From: an uncultured Adlercreutzia sp.
Lineage (GTDB): Bacteria > Actinomycetota > Coriobacteriia > Coriobacteriales > Eggerthellaceae
DNA length: 53,279 bases
NCBI GenBank assembly: GCA_902478715.1
Contig: CABSMC010000006.1
Coordinates: 1-53,279, forward strand
Direction of reading: 5' to 3'
The notes under the pieces were generated by a model. The model was not told where the DNA came from and ran no database searches. It was given only the letters and a program-made list of their open reading frames with translations. Every line of letters begins with the position of its first letter. Position 1 is the first letter of the stretch. Positions 39,871 to 49,488 of this stretch are shown piece by piece. The position numbers and the translations under genes were made by a program.

Positions 39871-41226
39871 ATGTCCCTGCCCGCCTCAGACCTGACGAAG
39901 AAGCCCGATATGCGCACCACCATGGAGCTGGGCGCCGTGCTGCCCGAGACCGCCGAGGTGCGCGACGACCACCTGTTCATCGGCGGCGTCGACATGGTAG
40001 AGCTGGCCCGCAAGGAGGGCACCGCACTCTACGTGTTCGACGAGGCCGACCTGCGTCACCGCATGGAGGCCTACCGCGAGGCCTTCCGCAGCCGCTACGA
40101 GAATTCCGACATCATTTACGCGTCGAAGGCGTTCCTGAACAAGGAAGTGGTGCGCATCGCCGAGGCCGAGGGGCTGTGCCTGGATGTGTCTGGCGGCGGC
40201 GAGCTGGCCTGCGCCCGCTCGGTAGACTTCCCCATGGAGCGCGTGTTCGTCCACGGCAACAACAAGACGCCCCGCGAGCTGGAAGAGGCCATCTCCGCCG
40301 GCGTCGGGCGCATCGTGCTTGATTCCCGCATCGAGCTGGCCCGCGTGAACGAGATCGCCGGGCGCCTCGGCGTGGTGCAGGACGTGTACATGCGCATCAC
40401 CCCCGGCGTTGAGGCCGACACCCACGAGTACATCCGCACCGGCTGCGAGGACTCGAAGTTCGGCTTCACCATGCGCGAGGACTTCGCCTTCAAGTGCGTC
40501 GGCGACGTGCTGGCCGCCGAGAACGTGCGCCTGGTGGGCCTGCACTGCCACATCGGTTCGCAGATCTTCGCGCTGCACTCCTTCCGCGAGGCGGCGGCGG
40601 TCATGGTGGAGTTCATGGCCCGCATCCGCGACACCTACGGCCACGAGATCACCGAGCTCGACTTGGGCGGCGGCCTCGGCATCGCGTATTTGGCCGAGCA
40701 TCAGCCCTCTTCCATCGACGACTTCGCCGAGGTCACCTGCTCGGCCGTGCGCGATCTATGCGAGAGCCATAACCTGCCCCTGCCGCGCCTTCTGGTGGAG
40801 CCGGGCCGCTCGCTTGTGGCCCCGGCCGGCGTCACGCTGTATACCGTGGGCATCTTGAAGACGCTGCCGGGCATCCGCAAGTACGTGGCGGTCGATGGCG
40901 GCATGTCCGACAACATCCGCACGGCTCTCTACCACGCCGACTACGAGCCCACCATCGCCAATAAAGCCGGGCAGCCCCGTGAGGAGATCGTCACCTTGTG
41001 CGGCAAGCACTGCGAGAGCGGCGACGCCGTGGTCATCGACATGCCCCTGCAGAAGGCCGACCTCGGCGACATCGTGTGCGTGTTCGGCACCGGTGCCTAC
41101 AACATGACCATGGCCAGCAACTACAACGGCCAGCCGCGCCCGGCCGTGGTGTTCGTGCGCGACGGCGAGGCCCGCGTGGTCACTCGCCGCGAGACCTACG
41201 AGGACCTCTACCAGCGCGACCTGTAG
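39871..41226 (+). CDS. lysA: Diaminopimelate decarboxylase
   Basis: A 451-residue PLP enzyme of the alanine-racemase fold that makes lysine from meso-diaminopimelate. The PLP lysine lies in I-I-Y-A-S-K-A-F, and other motifs are H-C-H-I-G-S-Q-I, G-G-G-L-G-I, E-P-G-R-S-L-V and D-G-G-M-S-D-N. ATG 39871 follows GAAAGGA. It is divergent from the MoaE-like gene; the 241-base gap between them shows no lysine riboswitch that I can recognise. Confidence 0.95.
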   Translation: MSLPASDLTKKPDMRTTMELGAVLPETAEVRDDHLFIGGVDMVELARKEGTALYVFDEADLRHRMEAYREAFRSRYENSDIIYASKAFLNKEVVRIAEAEGLCLDVSGGGELACARSVDFPMERVFVHGNNKTPRELEEAISAGVGRIVLDSRIELARVNEIAGRLGVVQDVYMRITPGVEADTHEYIRTGCEDSKFGFTMREDFAFKCVGDVLAAENVRLVGLHCHIGSQIFALHSFREAAAVMVEFMARIRDTYGHEITELDLGGGLGIAYLAEHQPSSIDDFAEVTCSAVRDLCESHNLPLPRLLVEPGRSLVAPAGVTLYTVGILKTLPGIRKYVAVDGGMSDNIRTALYHADYEPTIANKAGQPREEIVTLCGKHCESGDAVVIDMPLQKADLGDIVCVFGTGAYNMTMASNYNGQPRPAVVFVRDGEARVVTRRETYEDLYQRDL

Positions 41227-41441
41227 GGCGACCGCTTCTTGTCGGTTTTATTGCGGCGGGTTGGCGGAACCGTAATAAGGAACTGTTCACACCCTGGCAA
41301 CGAAACCAGCTTGCTAAGGTGAAGGCAATCGCGGAAAACGGCACCCACCCTCATGTCCATTTCCGCTCGTCCCTTGAGGCTCTGGGACTCGCCGTTGGCG
41401 CGAGACCTTGCGCCGCACGTTCAGGATCGAGGCCAAGCCCT

Positions 41442-41942
41442 ATGAATGCCATTTACCTGCGCAGCAGCGTCCGTCAGTACACCGACGAGCCGGTGGACAT
41501 CCGAGATATCGAGAAGCTGATGCGCGCCGCCATGGCCGCCCCCTCCGCCGTGAACCAGCAGCCCTGGGAATTCTACATAGCGCGGGACGAGACCACCCGT
41601 CTGGCCCTGGCCGCTTCAAGCCCTTACGGCACGCCGGCCAAACTCGCCCCCTGCGTCATTGTGGCGTGCCAGCGCACCGAGGGTCTGCGCGCGCCGCAAG
41701 ACGCCTCCTACGACATGAGCGCTTCCGTGGAGAACATCCTCATCGAAGCCGCCAACCTGGGCCTGGGCGCCGTGTGGCTCGGCATCGCGCCGGAGAAGGA
41801 TCGCATGGCCGCCGTCGATGTGGCCCTGGGAAGCCCGCGCGGCGTTACGCCTTTCGCGCTCATCGCCGTGGGCCATCCCGAGCACAAACCGGAGCCCAAA
41901 GGCCCCACGCGCTACGACGAGACACGCGTGCACTGGATTTAG
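41442..41942 (+). CDS. Nitroreductase-family flavoprotein
   Basis: A 166-residue FMN enzyme of the compact nitroreductase type. The N-terminal R-S-S-V-R-Q-Y and A-P-S-A-V-N-Q-Q-P-W-E-F motifs bind FMN, and G-L-G-A-V-W-L-G lies near the C-terminus. Members reduce nitro groups, quinones or enones; the substrate here is unknown. ATG 41442 is chosen from the start of the domain. It lies 215 bases after lysA and is convergent with the DUF2974 gene. Confidence 0.9.
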   Translation: MNAIYLRSSVRQYTDEPVDIRDIEKLMRAAMAAPSAVNQQPWEFYIARDETTRLALAASSPYGTPAKLAPCVIVACQRTEGLRAPQDASYDMSASVENILIEAANLGLGAVWLGIAPEKDRMAAVDVALGSPRGVTPFALIAVGHPEHKPEPKGPTRYDETRVHWI

Positions 41943-41944
41943 CG

Positions 41945-43444
41945 TTACTCGGCCTTGGCCTTACGCTGGGCATTGCGACGGGCGCTGTTGCGCTCGGCGG
42001 TAACGTCGCTGAAGGCGCGGGTGAGGCCGCGCAGGGCGTTCAACATGATTGTGCGGTCCTCCGCAGGCGCCCCCATCACGCCGTCGCGCAGGATCGCCCA
42101 TTCGCGGCCGCCCTCGAAGAGCTGGGAGGCATCGGTGATGCCGGCGGCTTTCAAGGCGGTGAACAGGGCGTCCACCATAGCTTCGCGCTCGCTGCCGTCC
42201 AGAGAGGCGAGCCAGCGATCCAGCGCCTCGGCCCGACGCTGCGTACGCTCGGGAAGTGCGGGGAGCTTGGCGAAGGCCTTCCACGCGCCGCTCACGTTTC
42301 GCGCAGTCTCCGCATCCTGCACCTCGCCCGTATCGCGCGCACCTTCCGCATCGCTTCGACCCGGCTCTCCGTCCGCGCCTTCTACGATCCACTGGAACAC
42401 CGAGTGCTGCTCGAAGCCGCGCCCGGCGGCCTGCACCACTTCCACCGGCATGAAGGATTCCATGAGGATGCCCACCATGGAGTCGGCCGGCACCTGCTTG
42501 GTCATGCGGCCCGCAAGCGGCTCGTAGTCAGCCGCCGCGAACAAACCGGCTTTGAACCCGGGGCCATCGTGGTTGTAGAGGCGCGCGATGCGCTGCTGCA
42601 CCTCCGGCGCCGCCGTGAGCGCCGCGTACTCGGCCAGGTTGCCGCCCTTGGAATGGCCGCCCACCAGAAGCGTCTTGGGAAGACGAGGATCGGCGGCCAC
42701 CGTCGCCAAATAGCGGGCCGCCAGCACCTGGGCCTCGACCGGCGCCTGATAGGCCATGTTGAAGTCCTCGCGCCACCCGGTGAGCGTCGTATCGGTGCCG
42801 CGAAAGCCCACGTAAGCGAAGCGCCCGGGGCACACGTAGGTCGTGGCGGCGAACTGCAAGTCGCGCGCCTCGTCGAACGCAGCTGCATGATCGTAGATGA
42901 GCAGATCGCGGAAACGCGGGCTGGCAGCCATCCAGAACAGCTGCTGCTTCATCTGCGCCGCGTGCATGCCGGAGAACATCGTAGGGAACAGCTCGGCCCG
43001 CATAAGGTCGGCGAACCGCACGGGATCCAGCGGCGCCGTCGCGTCCTGGGTCATTTCGGCTCGGTCTCGCCTCGCCGCCGGAGAAAGCTCCACGACCTTC
43101 TTCATACTCGCCGCTTTCGCTCCCACAGCGCCAAGACCCTGGGGGCCGGCCAGCGGATCGTCGGCTCGAGTGTCCGCGCCCTCCTTCGCGGCACGCAGGC
43201 CTTCACGTTCGCCCGCACGCCCCCGCAGGCGGCCGAGCAGACCGCGCAGCTCGCTTAAAGGCCCGCGGCCCGCACGTGCCTTCGAAGACGCAGCTTCCGA
43301 AGCCTCCCCGCTGTACACCTGCGGCATAATCCCCTCGCCCCGTACCATGCAGAACTGCGCGAGCAGCGCCGAGTCCACGGCGTTGAAGGGCACCTCGTCG
43401 AACGGGGCCAGCTGGGTTTGCAAGTATGTGAGCACATCGTTCAT
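41945..43444 (-). CDS. DUF2974 (Mbeg1-like) alpha/beta-hydrolase-fold protein
   Basis: A 499-residue protein. The nucleophile elbow is G-H-S-K-G-G-N (G-x-S-x-G), placed after Y-V-G-F-R-G-T-D-T-T-L-T-G-W-R-E-D-F, as in the DUF2974/Mbeg1-like group of lipase-fold proteins. Residues about 50-115 are a low-complexity R/A/G-rich insert, probably disordered, and the C-terminal third is helical. It has no signal peptide. A cytosolic esterase or lipase role is likely but not proven. Confidence 0.85.
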   Translation of the reverse strand: MNDVLTYLQTQLAPFDEVPFNAVDSALLAQFCMVRGEGIMPQVYSGEASEAASSKARAGRGPLSELRGLLGRLRGRAGEREGLRAAKEGADTRADDPLAGPQGLGAVGAKAASMKKVVELSPAARRDRAEMTQDATAPLDPVRFADLMRAELFPTMFSGMHAAQMKQQLFWMAASPRFRDLLIYDHAAAFDEARDLQFAATTYVCPGRFAYVGFRGTDTTLTGWREDFNMAYQAPVEAQVLAARYLATVAADPRLPKTLLVGGHSKGGNLAEYAALTAAPEVQQRIARLYNHDGPGFKAGLFAAADYEPLAGRMTKQVPADSMVGILMESFMPVEVVQAAGRGFEQHSVFQWIVEGADGEPGRSDAEGARDTGEVQDAETARNVSGAWKAFAKLPALPERTQRRAEALDRWLASLDGSEREAMVDALFTALKAAGITDASQLFEGGREWAILRDGVMGAPAEDRTIMLNALRGLTRAFSDVTAERNSARRNAQRKAKAE

Positions 43445-43636
43445 GACTGCATTATGAGGGCGCCGCTCTAAGCCGCATGGCCGCCTCCCCCACCAGACAC
43501 GGAGCCGTTGCCAAAGCAGCCTCCCACCACCATGACCTTTCCACTCGTCTTCCGCTACAATGGCGCTGCAATCTCATTCAAAACGCTCGGGAGTCCAATG
43601 CAAAAGCATCTGGAATCCCGCACCAGGAAGGTTCCC

Positions 43637-45100
43637 ATGACCACCGACACCCCCTCCACTTCCCCAGTCCGCGCCTCGGACAACAACGCCGACGCCCCCA
43701 CTTCGCCCGCCGCGCCCCGCGAGCACTTCGCCAGTCGTCTCGGCTTCATCCTCATCTCGGCCGGCTGCGCCATCGGCCTGGGCAACGTGTGGCGCTTCCC
43801 CTACATCGCCGGCGAGTACGGCGGCGCAGCCTTCATCCTGATGTATCTCATCTTCCTCGTCATTTTGGGCCTGCCCGTCATGGTCATGGAGTTCGCCGTC
43901 GGCCGCGCCTCCCAGCGCTCGGCCGCCCAGGCTTTCGACATCCTGCAACCTTCCCGGCGCTGGCACTGGTTCTCCTGGTGGGCCTACATCGGTTGCATGC
44001 TGCTCATGATGTTCTACACCACCGTTTGCGGCTGGATGCTCGCCTACATGGCGAAAATGGCCACCGGCACCTTCGCCGGTCTTGACCCCGACGGCGTCGC
44101 CGACGTCTTCGGCACCATGCTCGCCAACCCCTCCGAGATGGTGGGCTGGATGCTCGCCGTCGTCGTCATCGGCTTCTTCGTCTGCAGCTTGGGCCTGCAA
44201 AAGGGCGTCGAGCGCATCACGAAAGTGATGATGATCGCCCTGCTCGGCGTCATGGCGCTGCTCGTGGCGCGCTCCGTCACCCTGCCCGGCGCCGCAGAGG
44301 GTCTGGAGTTCTATCTGGTTCCCGACTTCGGCAAGATGTTCGCCGGCGGCCTGGCCGGCTTCGGGGACGCCGTGTACGCCGCCATGGGCCAGGCGTTCTT
44401 CACGTTGTCGCTGGGCATCTCGGCCATGGAGGTCTTCGGCAGCCGCATCGGCAAGCAGAACTCGCTCACGGGCGAGGCTCTGCGCATCTGCGGCCTGGAC
44501 ACCGCTGTGGCCATCCTCGCGGGCCTCATCATCTTCCCCGCCTGCTTCGCCTTCGCCGTCGCCCCCGACCAGGGTCCCTCGCTCGTGTTCGTCACGCTGC
44601 CCAACGTGTTCAACCAGATGCCTTTGGGACAGCTTTGGGGCACCTTGTTCTTCGTGTTCATGAGCTTCGCGGCGCTCTCCACCATCATCGCCGTCTTCGA
44701 GAACCTCATCACCTTCACCATGGAGAAATGGGATCTCGACCGCAAGCGCGCCTTGGCCCGCACCGCCGTGCTCGTCACCGTGCTGAGCCTGCCTTGCGCC
44801 CTGGGATTCAACGTGCTTGCCGGCATCACCATTCCGGGTATCGGCGACATCCAGTCCATCGAGGACTTCATCGTGTCGAACAACCTGCTGCCCCTGGGCA
44901 GTCTGCTGTACGTGGTGTTCTGCGTGTCGCGCAAAGGCTGGGGCTGGGACAACTTCCTTGCCGAGGCCGATGCGGGCACGGGCATGAAGTTCCCGCGCTG
45001 GGCCCGAGGCTGGCTCACCTTCGGGCTGCCCGCGCTCATTGTCATCATCTTCATCATGGGCTACGTGCCGAAGATCATGATGTGGGCGGGTTTGGCATAG
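43637..45100 (+). CDS. Sodium-dependent transporter, neurotransmitter:sodium symporter family
   Basis: A 487-residue membrane protein with about 12 helices. ATG 43637 is chosen (AGGAAGG six bases upstream) over earlier in-frame starts. Helix 1 carries the sodium-site motif G-L-G-N-V-W-R-F-P-Y, and the substrate-site helix 6 segment reads G-Q-A-F-F-T-L-S-L-G. Bacterial members (LeuT, MhsT, TnaT) take up amino acids, often tryptophan or other hydrophobic ones. It stands alone, next to tRNA-Leu. Confidence 0.93.
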   Translation: MTTDTPSTSPVRASDNNADAPTSPAAPREHFASRLGFILISAGCAIGLGNVWRFPYIAGEYGGAAFILMYLIFLVILGLPVMVMEFAVGRASQRSAAQAFDILQPSRRWHWFSWWAYIGCMLLMMFYTTVCGWMLAYMAKMATGTFAGLDPDGVADVFGTMLANPSEMVGWMLAVVVIGFFVCSLGLQKGVERITKVMMIALLGVMALLVARSVTLPGAAEGLEFYLVPDFGKMFAGGLAGFGDAVYAAMGQAFFTLSLGISAMEVFGSRIGKQNSLTGEALRICGLDTAVAILAGLIIFPACFAFAVAPDQGPSLVFVTLPNVFNQMPLGQLWGTLFFVFMSFAALSTIIAVFENLITFTMEKWDLDRKRALARTAVLVTVLSLPCALGFNVLAGITIPGIGDIQSIEDFIVSNNLLPLGSLLYVVFCVSRKGWGWDNFLAEADAGTGMKFPRWARGWLTFGLPALIVIIFIMGYVPKIMMWAGLA

Positions 45101-45147
45101 CGGTTTGGCGTAGTTCGGGGAATTCCCTAAGCGTCGCCGATTTCACC

Positions 45148-45176
45148 TCGACGTTGGCGAGCCCTTCCGCTATACT
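45148..45176 (+). promoter_or_regulatory. Promoter of tRNA-Leu
   Basis: TCGACG (45148-45153), a 17-base spacer, then TATACT (45171-45176). The tRNA begins 17 bases after the -10. Confidence 0.6.
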
Positions 45177-45192
45177 GCACTGGTGCCCTTGA

Positions 45193-45276
45193 GCCCGAGT
45201 GGTGGAACGGCAGACACGACGGTCTCAAAAACCGTTGCCGAAAGGTGTGCGGGTTCAAATCCCGCCTCGGGCACCA
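45193..45276 (+). tRNA. tRNA-Leu (anticodon CAA)
   Basis: The acceptor stem GCCCGAG pairs with CTCGGGC, and CCA is encoded at 45274-45276. The anticodon stem ACGGT/ACCGT holds the loop CTCAAAA, giving anticodon CAA for UUG. A long variable arm (TGCCGAAAGGTGT) and GGTTCAAATCC in the T-arm confirm a class II leucine tRNA. Confidence 0.95.
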
Positions 45277-45284
45277 TCGAAGTC

Positions 45285-45313
45285 AACGGCCCTGCTCACG
45301 CGGGGCCGTTTTG
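45285..45313 (+). terminator. Rho-independent terminator of tRNA-Leu
   Basis: AACGGCCC (45285-45292) pairs with GGGCCGTT (45303-45310), followed by TT. It lies nine bases after the tRNA end. Confidence 0.75.
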
Positions 45314-45332
45314 CATGCTTGAGTCGAATGCT

Positions 45333-45842
45333 CTACTCCGTCGGGTGGTAGTAGATGTACATGTCCTCGTAGATGCCATCCCGGTTGCAAAAGCCGCCGG
45401 GAATCATGCCGATGCGCGCGAATCCGAGCTTCTCGTAAAGCGCTCGCGCCCGCTCGTTGCTAGCCACCACGGCGTTGAACTGCAGCCCGCGAAACCCGCA
45501 CGCGCCCGCTTGGCGCAGGCAGTCCTCCACGAGCAAACGCCCGATGCCCTCGCCGCGGCTTCCCCCCGACACCGCGAAGCTCGCGTTGGCGACGTGCCCG
45601 CAGCGCCCGATATTGTTGGGATGCAGAATGTACAGCCCGCGGATGCGCCCACCCGCCGTAGCCACGGCCGCATGGGACTGCTCGGCGAAGAAGGCCCGCG
45701 CTTCCTCCAAGGTAAGCGGCTCGGTCTGCGGAAAGGCGTTGCCCGCGTCCACAACCTCGTTCCAGATCTCCACCATCGCCGGCACATCTTCCTCCCGGTA
45801 CGGACGGGTGACCTTCACGGTGAATTCGTCCAGTGCGCTCAT
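45333..45842 (-). CDS. GNAT-family N-acetyltransferase
   Basis: A 169-residue enzyme starting at ATG 45842. The acetyl-CoA site shows A-N-A-S-F-A-V and R-G-E-G-I-G-R-L-L (motif A), followed by A-S-N-E-R-A-R-A-L-Y-E-K-L-G-F, the standard GNAT end. The target is unknown. It is convergent with the tRNA gene and stands alone. Confidence 0.9.
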   Translation of the reverse strand: MSALDEFTVKVTRPYREEDVPAMVEIWNEVVDAGNAFPQTEPLTLEEARAFFAEQSHAAVATAGGRIRGLYILHPNNIGRCGHVANASFAVSGGSRGEGIGRLLVEDCLRQAGACGFRGLQFNAVVASNERARALYEKLGFARIGMIPGGFCNRDGIYEDMYIYYHPTE

Positions 45843-45948
45843 AATGACTTTCTCTCCACAGTATTCGCGAGAACCAATATCGGTAGAGGACAATTTCCAT
45901 AGGGGCTGGCCTTGGCCCGCCCTCCGCAAGCGGCGCAATGCCGCGCGA

Positions 45949-45977
45949 CAAAAAAGGGGCGACCGAGGTCGCCCCCT
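45949..45977 (-). terminator. Rho-independent terminator of the aldolase gene
   Basis: On the minus strand AGGGGGCGACC and GGTCGCCCCT form a 10-base stem with a 2-base loop, followed by TTTTTT. It lies about 65 bases after the aldolase stop. Confidence 0.85.
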
Positions 45978-46043
45978 ACGGGATCGAGCGCAAGGTTGGC
46001 GGACGCTCTGGGCGCGAAGCCGCCAACAAGCTCCGAGGCCGGA

Positions 46044-46991
46044 CTAGATGTCGGCCAGGGTGAAGTCCTTCTCGCCGTTGAACACGGCCAGGGCGTCGGC
46101 CACAGCCCAGTCGGCCAAGGTGATGGCGGAGATGGCCTTGGTCAGGCGCACCGCCTCGTCCAGGGAGCGCTGGTGAATGTTGCGACCCGTGGCGTTGCCG
46201 TCGGCGCCGCCCACGTGAATCTGGTCATACAGCTGGGTGAGGAAGGTCTCGGCATCCACGGTGGAGCCACCCGCGCACACCAGGCCCGTGCGGCCGGCGG
46301 CGGTGGAAGCCACCTTCAGCGCCTCGGCCGGAGTGCGGCCGTCCTCGGGCTTCGGCGGGTTCACCTTCACGAAGTCGGCGCCAAGGCAGAGAGCCACACC
46401 GGCGGCACCGGCGATGAGATCCGGATCCTTCTCAGCGGTCACGGCCTTGCCGCGGGGGTAGATCCACAGCACGACGATGAGGCCGTTGGCATGGGCCTGG
46501 GCGATGAGCTCGCCGGCCTCGGCCATCATGGTGGCCTCGTACTCGGAGCCGAGGTAGATCGTGTAGCCGAGGCCCACGATGTTCACGCCGGCCTCCTTCA
46601 TGGCCAGCACGGCGTCCAGATCGTACAGCTGCGGGGAGTAGGGATCCTCCTGCTTGGTGCCGACGAGGTTGGTCTTGGAGTTCATCTTGATGAGGTAGTT
46701 GATCTCCGGGTAATCCGCCGCGTACTGGGCCACCAGCCCGCGCTGGCCGGCAAGCACGCCGCAGACGCCCTCGGAGCCAATCTTGAACAGGTGCTCCGGA
46801 TCGAGGTCGGCGATATCGATGCCCTCGCCGTAGAAGTCCTTGTTCAGGTGCTCGATCTTCTGATCGCAGGCGAACAGCATGAGACGACCGGTCTCGCGCG
46901 TGGCCTTCAGATAGTTGGTGATGTACTCGTCACGGGCCTCGGGCATGACGTCGGCGGGAACGCGCACCTGATCACGGGTGATCTTCGGCAT
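46044..46991 (-). CDS. Class I fructose-bisphosphate aldolase, DhnA/archaeal type
   Basis: A 315-residue TIM-barrel enzyme starting at ATG 46991 with AGGAGGAT upstream. The front reads L-M-L-F-A-C-D-Q-K-I-E-H-L-N-K-D-F, and the likely Schiff-base lysine lies in G-A-D-F-V-K-V-N-P-P; W-I-Y-P-R-G precedes it. These are features of the DhnA-type class I aldolases that cleave or form fructose 1,6-bisphosphate. A related aldol reaction cannot be excluded. It is a single-gene unit with its own terminator. Confidence 0.88.
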   Translation of the reverse strand: MPKITRDQVRVPADVMPEARDEYITNYLKATRETGRLMLFACDQKIEHLNKDFYGEGIDIADLDPEHLFKIGSEGVCGVLAGQRGLVAQYAADYPEINYLIKMNSKTNLVGTKQEDPYSPQLYDLDAVLAMKEAGVNIVGLGYTIYLGSEYEATMMAEAGELIAQAHANGLIVVLWIYPRGKAVTAEKDPDLIAGAAGVALCLGADFVKVNPPKPEDGRTPAEALKVASTAAGRTGLVCAGGSTVDAETFLTQLYDQIHVGGADGNATGRNIHQRSLDEAVRLTKAISAITLADWAVADALAVFNGEKDFTLADI

Positions 46992-47131
46992 GGGTATCCT
47001 CCTAAAGGTTCGTTGCAATAACGCGCTTATTGTACAGAAACAAAGCCTGACCGCGCCTTCTTTCACAAAGAAAGTAGGCGTAGAACCTCTCGTTGCGCCC
47101 AAGCGCTGGCATGGAGGCGGCGCGGCACGGA

Positions 47132-47911
47132 TTACTTCTCGGAGCCGTTCGACTTTTTGGTCACGCGTCCGTATACGACAAGCGCCACGATGGCCACAGC
47201 GGCGGTCACGGCGAAGATGATGACCGATTCCACGATATTGCCCGACACAAGCCCCGCTGCCGCGTAGGTGGAAAGCACGATGCCGGGAATGCGGGCGAAG
47301 TTCGAGATGAGCACGAAGTTCTTCATGGACATGTGCGTGAGCGGCGTGATGTAGGTGAACACGTCCTTAGGCAGCCCTGGGATGAGGAACAGGATGAACA
47401 CGATGACGTTGAACTTGTCGGAGGTCTCCCAATCGCGGAACTTGCCCATGTACTTCTCGGGCACCATGGCCTGGACGAACGGGGCGCCCAACTTGTGCAC
47501 CAGCACGAAGATGAACGAGCTCGAGATAATGCAGCCGAGCCAGATGATGAGCGCGCCCACCCAAGGCCCGTAAATCATGCCGGCGGCCACCTGGACTACC
47601 TCGCCAGGGATGAAGGCCACGACGATCTGAAGGAACTGGATTGCCAGCAGAATGAGGAAGCCCCAGGGGCCGGCGTTGCGGATGTCGGAGGTGACGCGGT
47701 CGACACCGCCGGGCTCGAACAGCTCGTGGATCATGGGCCAGACGAGCACGACCACCACGATCATGATGACGAAGAACGCGATGAGCCCCACGAACTTGAA
47801 GATGTCCGCCGCAGGCATCGGATGCCCGGCGACCGACTTCTCCTCGTGGGCCTTCGCCTCGAGCTTCTCGAGCCGTTCGGAATGGTGGTGGTTGTTCGGG
47901 TGCTTTTCCAT
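47132..47911 (-). CDS. TVP38/TMEM64 (VTT/DedA-like) membrane protein
   Basis: A 259-residue protein. A histidine-rich, charged cytoplasmic lead (residues 1-35) is followed by one helix and then the VTT domain (about 85-240) with F-I-P-G-E-V-V-Q-V-A-A-G and F-L-I-P-G-L-P-K-D-V, the two re-entrant motifs of the family. Related proteins move lipids or support membrane homeostasis. It stands alone; a GC hairpin without T-run at 47929-47952 lies just upstream. Confidence 0.9.
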   Translation of the reverse strand: MEKHPNNHHHSERLEKLEAKAHEEKSVAGHPMPAADIFKFVGLIAFFVIMIVVVVLVWPMIHELFEPGGVDRVTSDIRNAGPWGFLILLAIQFLQIVVAFIPGEVVQVAAGMIYGPWVGALIIWLGCIISSSFIFVLVHKLGAPFVQAMVPEKYMGKFRDWETSDKFNVIVFILFLIPGLPKDVFTYITPLTHMSMKNFVLISNFARIPGIVLSTYAAAGLVSGNIVESVIIFAVTAAVAIVALVVYGRVTKKSNGSEK

Positions 47912-48065
47912 GGCTTCCAGTCTAATGCAGCCGCCCCACGACGGGGGCGGCTTTCAGGAACTCTTTACCTTAGTGACGAAATCGTAAGCCGCAGGCCCGC
48001 GGCGCGCAGATCGGCGCCTCGGCGCCCAAAACGTCGGCGCCCAGCGCCCGCCCACAGCGCGCGGC

Positions 48066-48884
48066 CTAGTCGTCTTCCTTGCGAGCCTTGTCGTACTCCT
48101 CCTTGAAGGCGGAGAACATGCCGCTGGCGCGCTTGATCTGGCGGCCCGTGGCGTAGGCCCCCTTGTTCACAGCTTTGCCCGCAGCCTTGGTGGCAGTGGA
48201 CACGGCCGGCTTCACGGCCTCCACGGTCTCGCGGGCGCGGTCGGCCACCACGGCCGTGGCCTCGCCGGCCTTCGCGGCCAGACCGCCCTCGACGGCAAGC
48301 TCGGCCACCTCGTCGGACACGAGGATGGCGCCCAAAATCGGTTCCTCCCCCTCGTCCTGCCCGTTCACGGAAAGCGCCGCGCCGATGCCGCGCTTGAAGC
48401 CGCGGATGAGGTGCCCGGGGATCTCGCGAACGCCGAGCAGCGCGCTGGCCGTGGCCCCCTGGGTCACGGTGAGCGAGCGCACCTCGCCGGTCTTCGGGTC
48501 GAAGGACACGTCGCCCACCGTGCCGTACACGGTGCCGTCCTCGCCCATGACGGGCAGCCCCGCCCACAGCACGCAATCGTCGTAGTTCACGCCCATGGCC
48601 TTGCAGGCGCCCTTGCCCGTGGCCTCGGGGGCCTGGGATACCACGATACGACCGTCCACCACGTCGTAGCCGTTGTAGGCCACGAACACGTCCTTGCGGC
48701 GGAACATCCACAGCAAATCGGGGCGTTTCACGATGAAGCCGACAAAGCGGCGCTGGGTGGGGTGGAACACGCAGTGGCGCACCTTCCCGAGCCGCTTTAC
48801 CGCCTCGGGTTTCTTCGGCGTGCTCTTGTCGAGAAGCACGCGCTTTCCAACGATCTCGCCCGTGGTGCCGTATCGCTTGGCCAT
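48066..48884 (-). CDS. PRC-barrel domain protein
   Basis: A 272-residue cytosolic protein with two PRC-barrel-like halves: residues about 10-85 (I-V-G-K-R-V-L-L ... V-G-F-I-V-K-R) and 95-195 (D-G-T-V-Y-G-T-V-G-D-V-S-F-D-P-K-T-G). The C-terminal 70 residues are an alanine/lysine-rich helix like that of the YtxH protein encoded upstream. It starts three bases after that gene, so they share a transcript. The role is unknown; stress or envelope-linked functions are common in such pairs. Confidence 0.82.
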   Translation of the reverse strand: MAKRYGTTGEIVGKRVLLDKSTPKKPEAVKRLGKVRHCVFHPTQRRFVGFIVKRPDLLWMFRRKDVFVAYNGYDVVDGRIVVSQAPEATGKGACKAMGVNYDDCVLWAGLPVMGEDGTVYGTVGDVSFDPKTGEVRSLTVTQGATASALLGVREIPGHLIRGFKRGIGAALSVNGQDEGEEPILGAILVSDEVAELAVEGGLAAKAGEATAVVADRARETVEAVKPAVSTATKAAGKAVNKGAYATGRQIKRASGMFSAFKEEYDKARKEDD

Positions 48885-48887
48885 GAT

Positions 48888-49460
48888 TTACTTCTCGTCC
48901 TTCTTGCCCTCGGCGGCCTTCGCCACCTCGCCGGCGGCTTCCTTCACCTCGGCAGCCGTCTCCTTGGCGCCTTCCTCGGCCGTGGCGGCGGCGTCCTTTG
49001 CGGCTTCCTTGGCCGTCTCGGCGACGTCCTTGACGGTCTCGGCGGCATCGGCGTCGGCGTCGGCGTTCTTGGCCACCTGATCGGCAATGCGCTGACGGGC
49101 GGCTTCGATCTTGTCGCGCAGCTCGTCGCCCTTCTCGTTGATCGTCGGGGAGATGTTGCTAGCGGCCTCCTGGATAGTGGCGGCCACATCGGCCCCGCGA
49201 GCGGCGGCCTCAGAGGCGATCTCCTGGCCACGGGCCGTCACGTTGTTCACGACCTCGGCACCCTTGGTGGCCGCTTCCTGGTAGATGTGCTGGGCCCCGG
49301 CGGCGGCGGAATCGCCCCACTGCTGGGCGTTGCCCGCGAACTCGCCGGCTTTGTCAGCCACCATGGCGCGCATCTCAGCGCCAGAACGGGGCGCGGCCAG
49401 CAGAGCTGCAACGGCGCCAACGACGCCACCGATGAGGAACATTCCAAATTTGTTGGCCAT
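48888..49460 (-). CDS. YtxH-family protein with long helical tail
   Basis: A 190-residue protein starting at ATG 49460 with GGAGG upstream. One membrane helix (residues about 5-22: F-L-I-G-G-V-V-G-A-V-A-A-L-L) and the P-R-S-G-A-E-M-R motif are typical of YtxH/gas vesicle-like proteins. The remaining 160 residues are A/E/K/D-rich 11-mer-like repeats that should form a long amphipathic helix, as in LEA-type stress proteins. It is the first gene of the pair with the PRC-barrel gene. Confidence 0.88.
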   Translation of the reverse strand: MANKFGMFLIGGVVGAVAALLAAPRSGAEMRAMVADKAGEFAGNAQQWGDSAAAGAQHIYQEAATKGAEVVNNVTARGQEIASEAAARGADVAATIQEAASNISPTINEKGDELRDKIEAARQRIADQVAKNADADADAAETVKDVAETAKEAAKDAAATAEEGAKETAAEVKEAAGEVAKAAEGKKDEK

Positions 49461-49488
49461 AACTGCCTCCTTTATCGACAGAGTATCA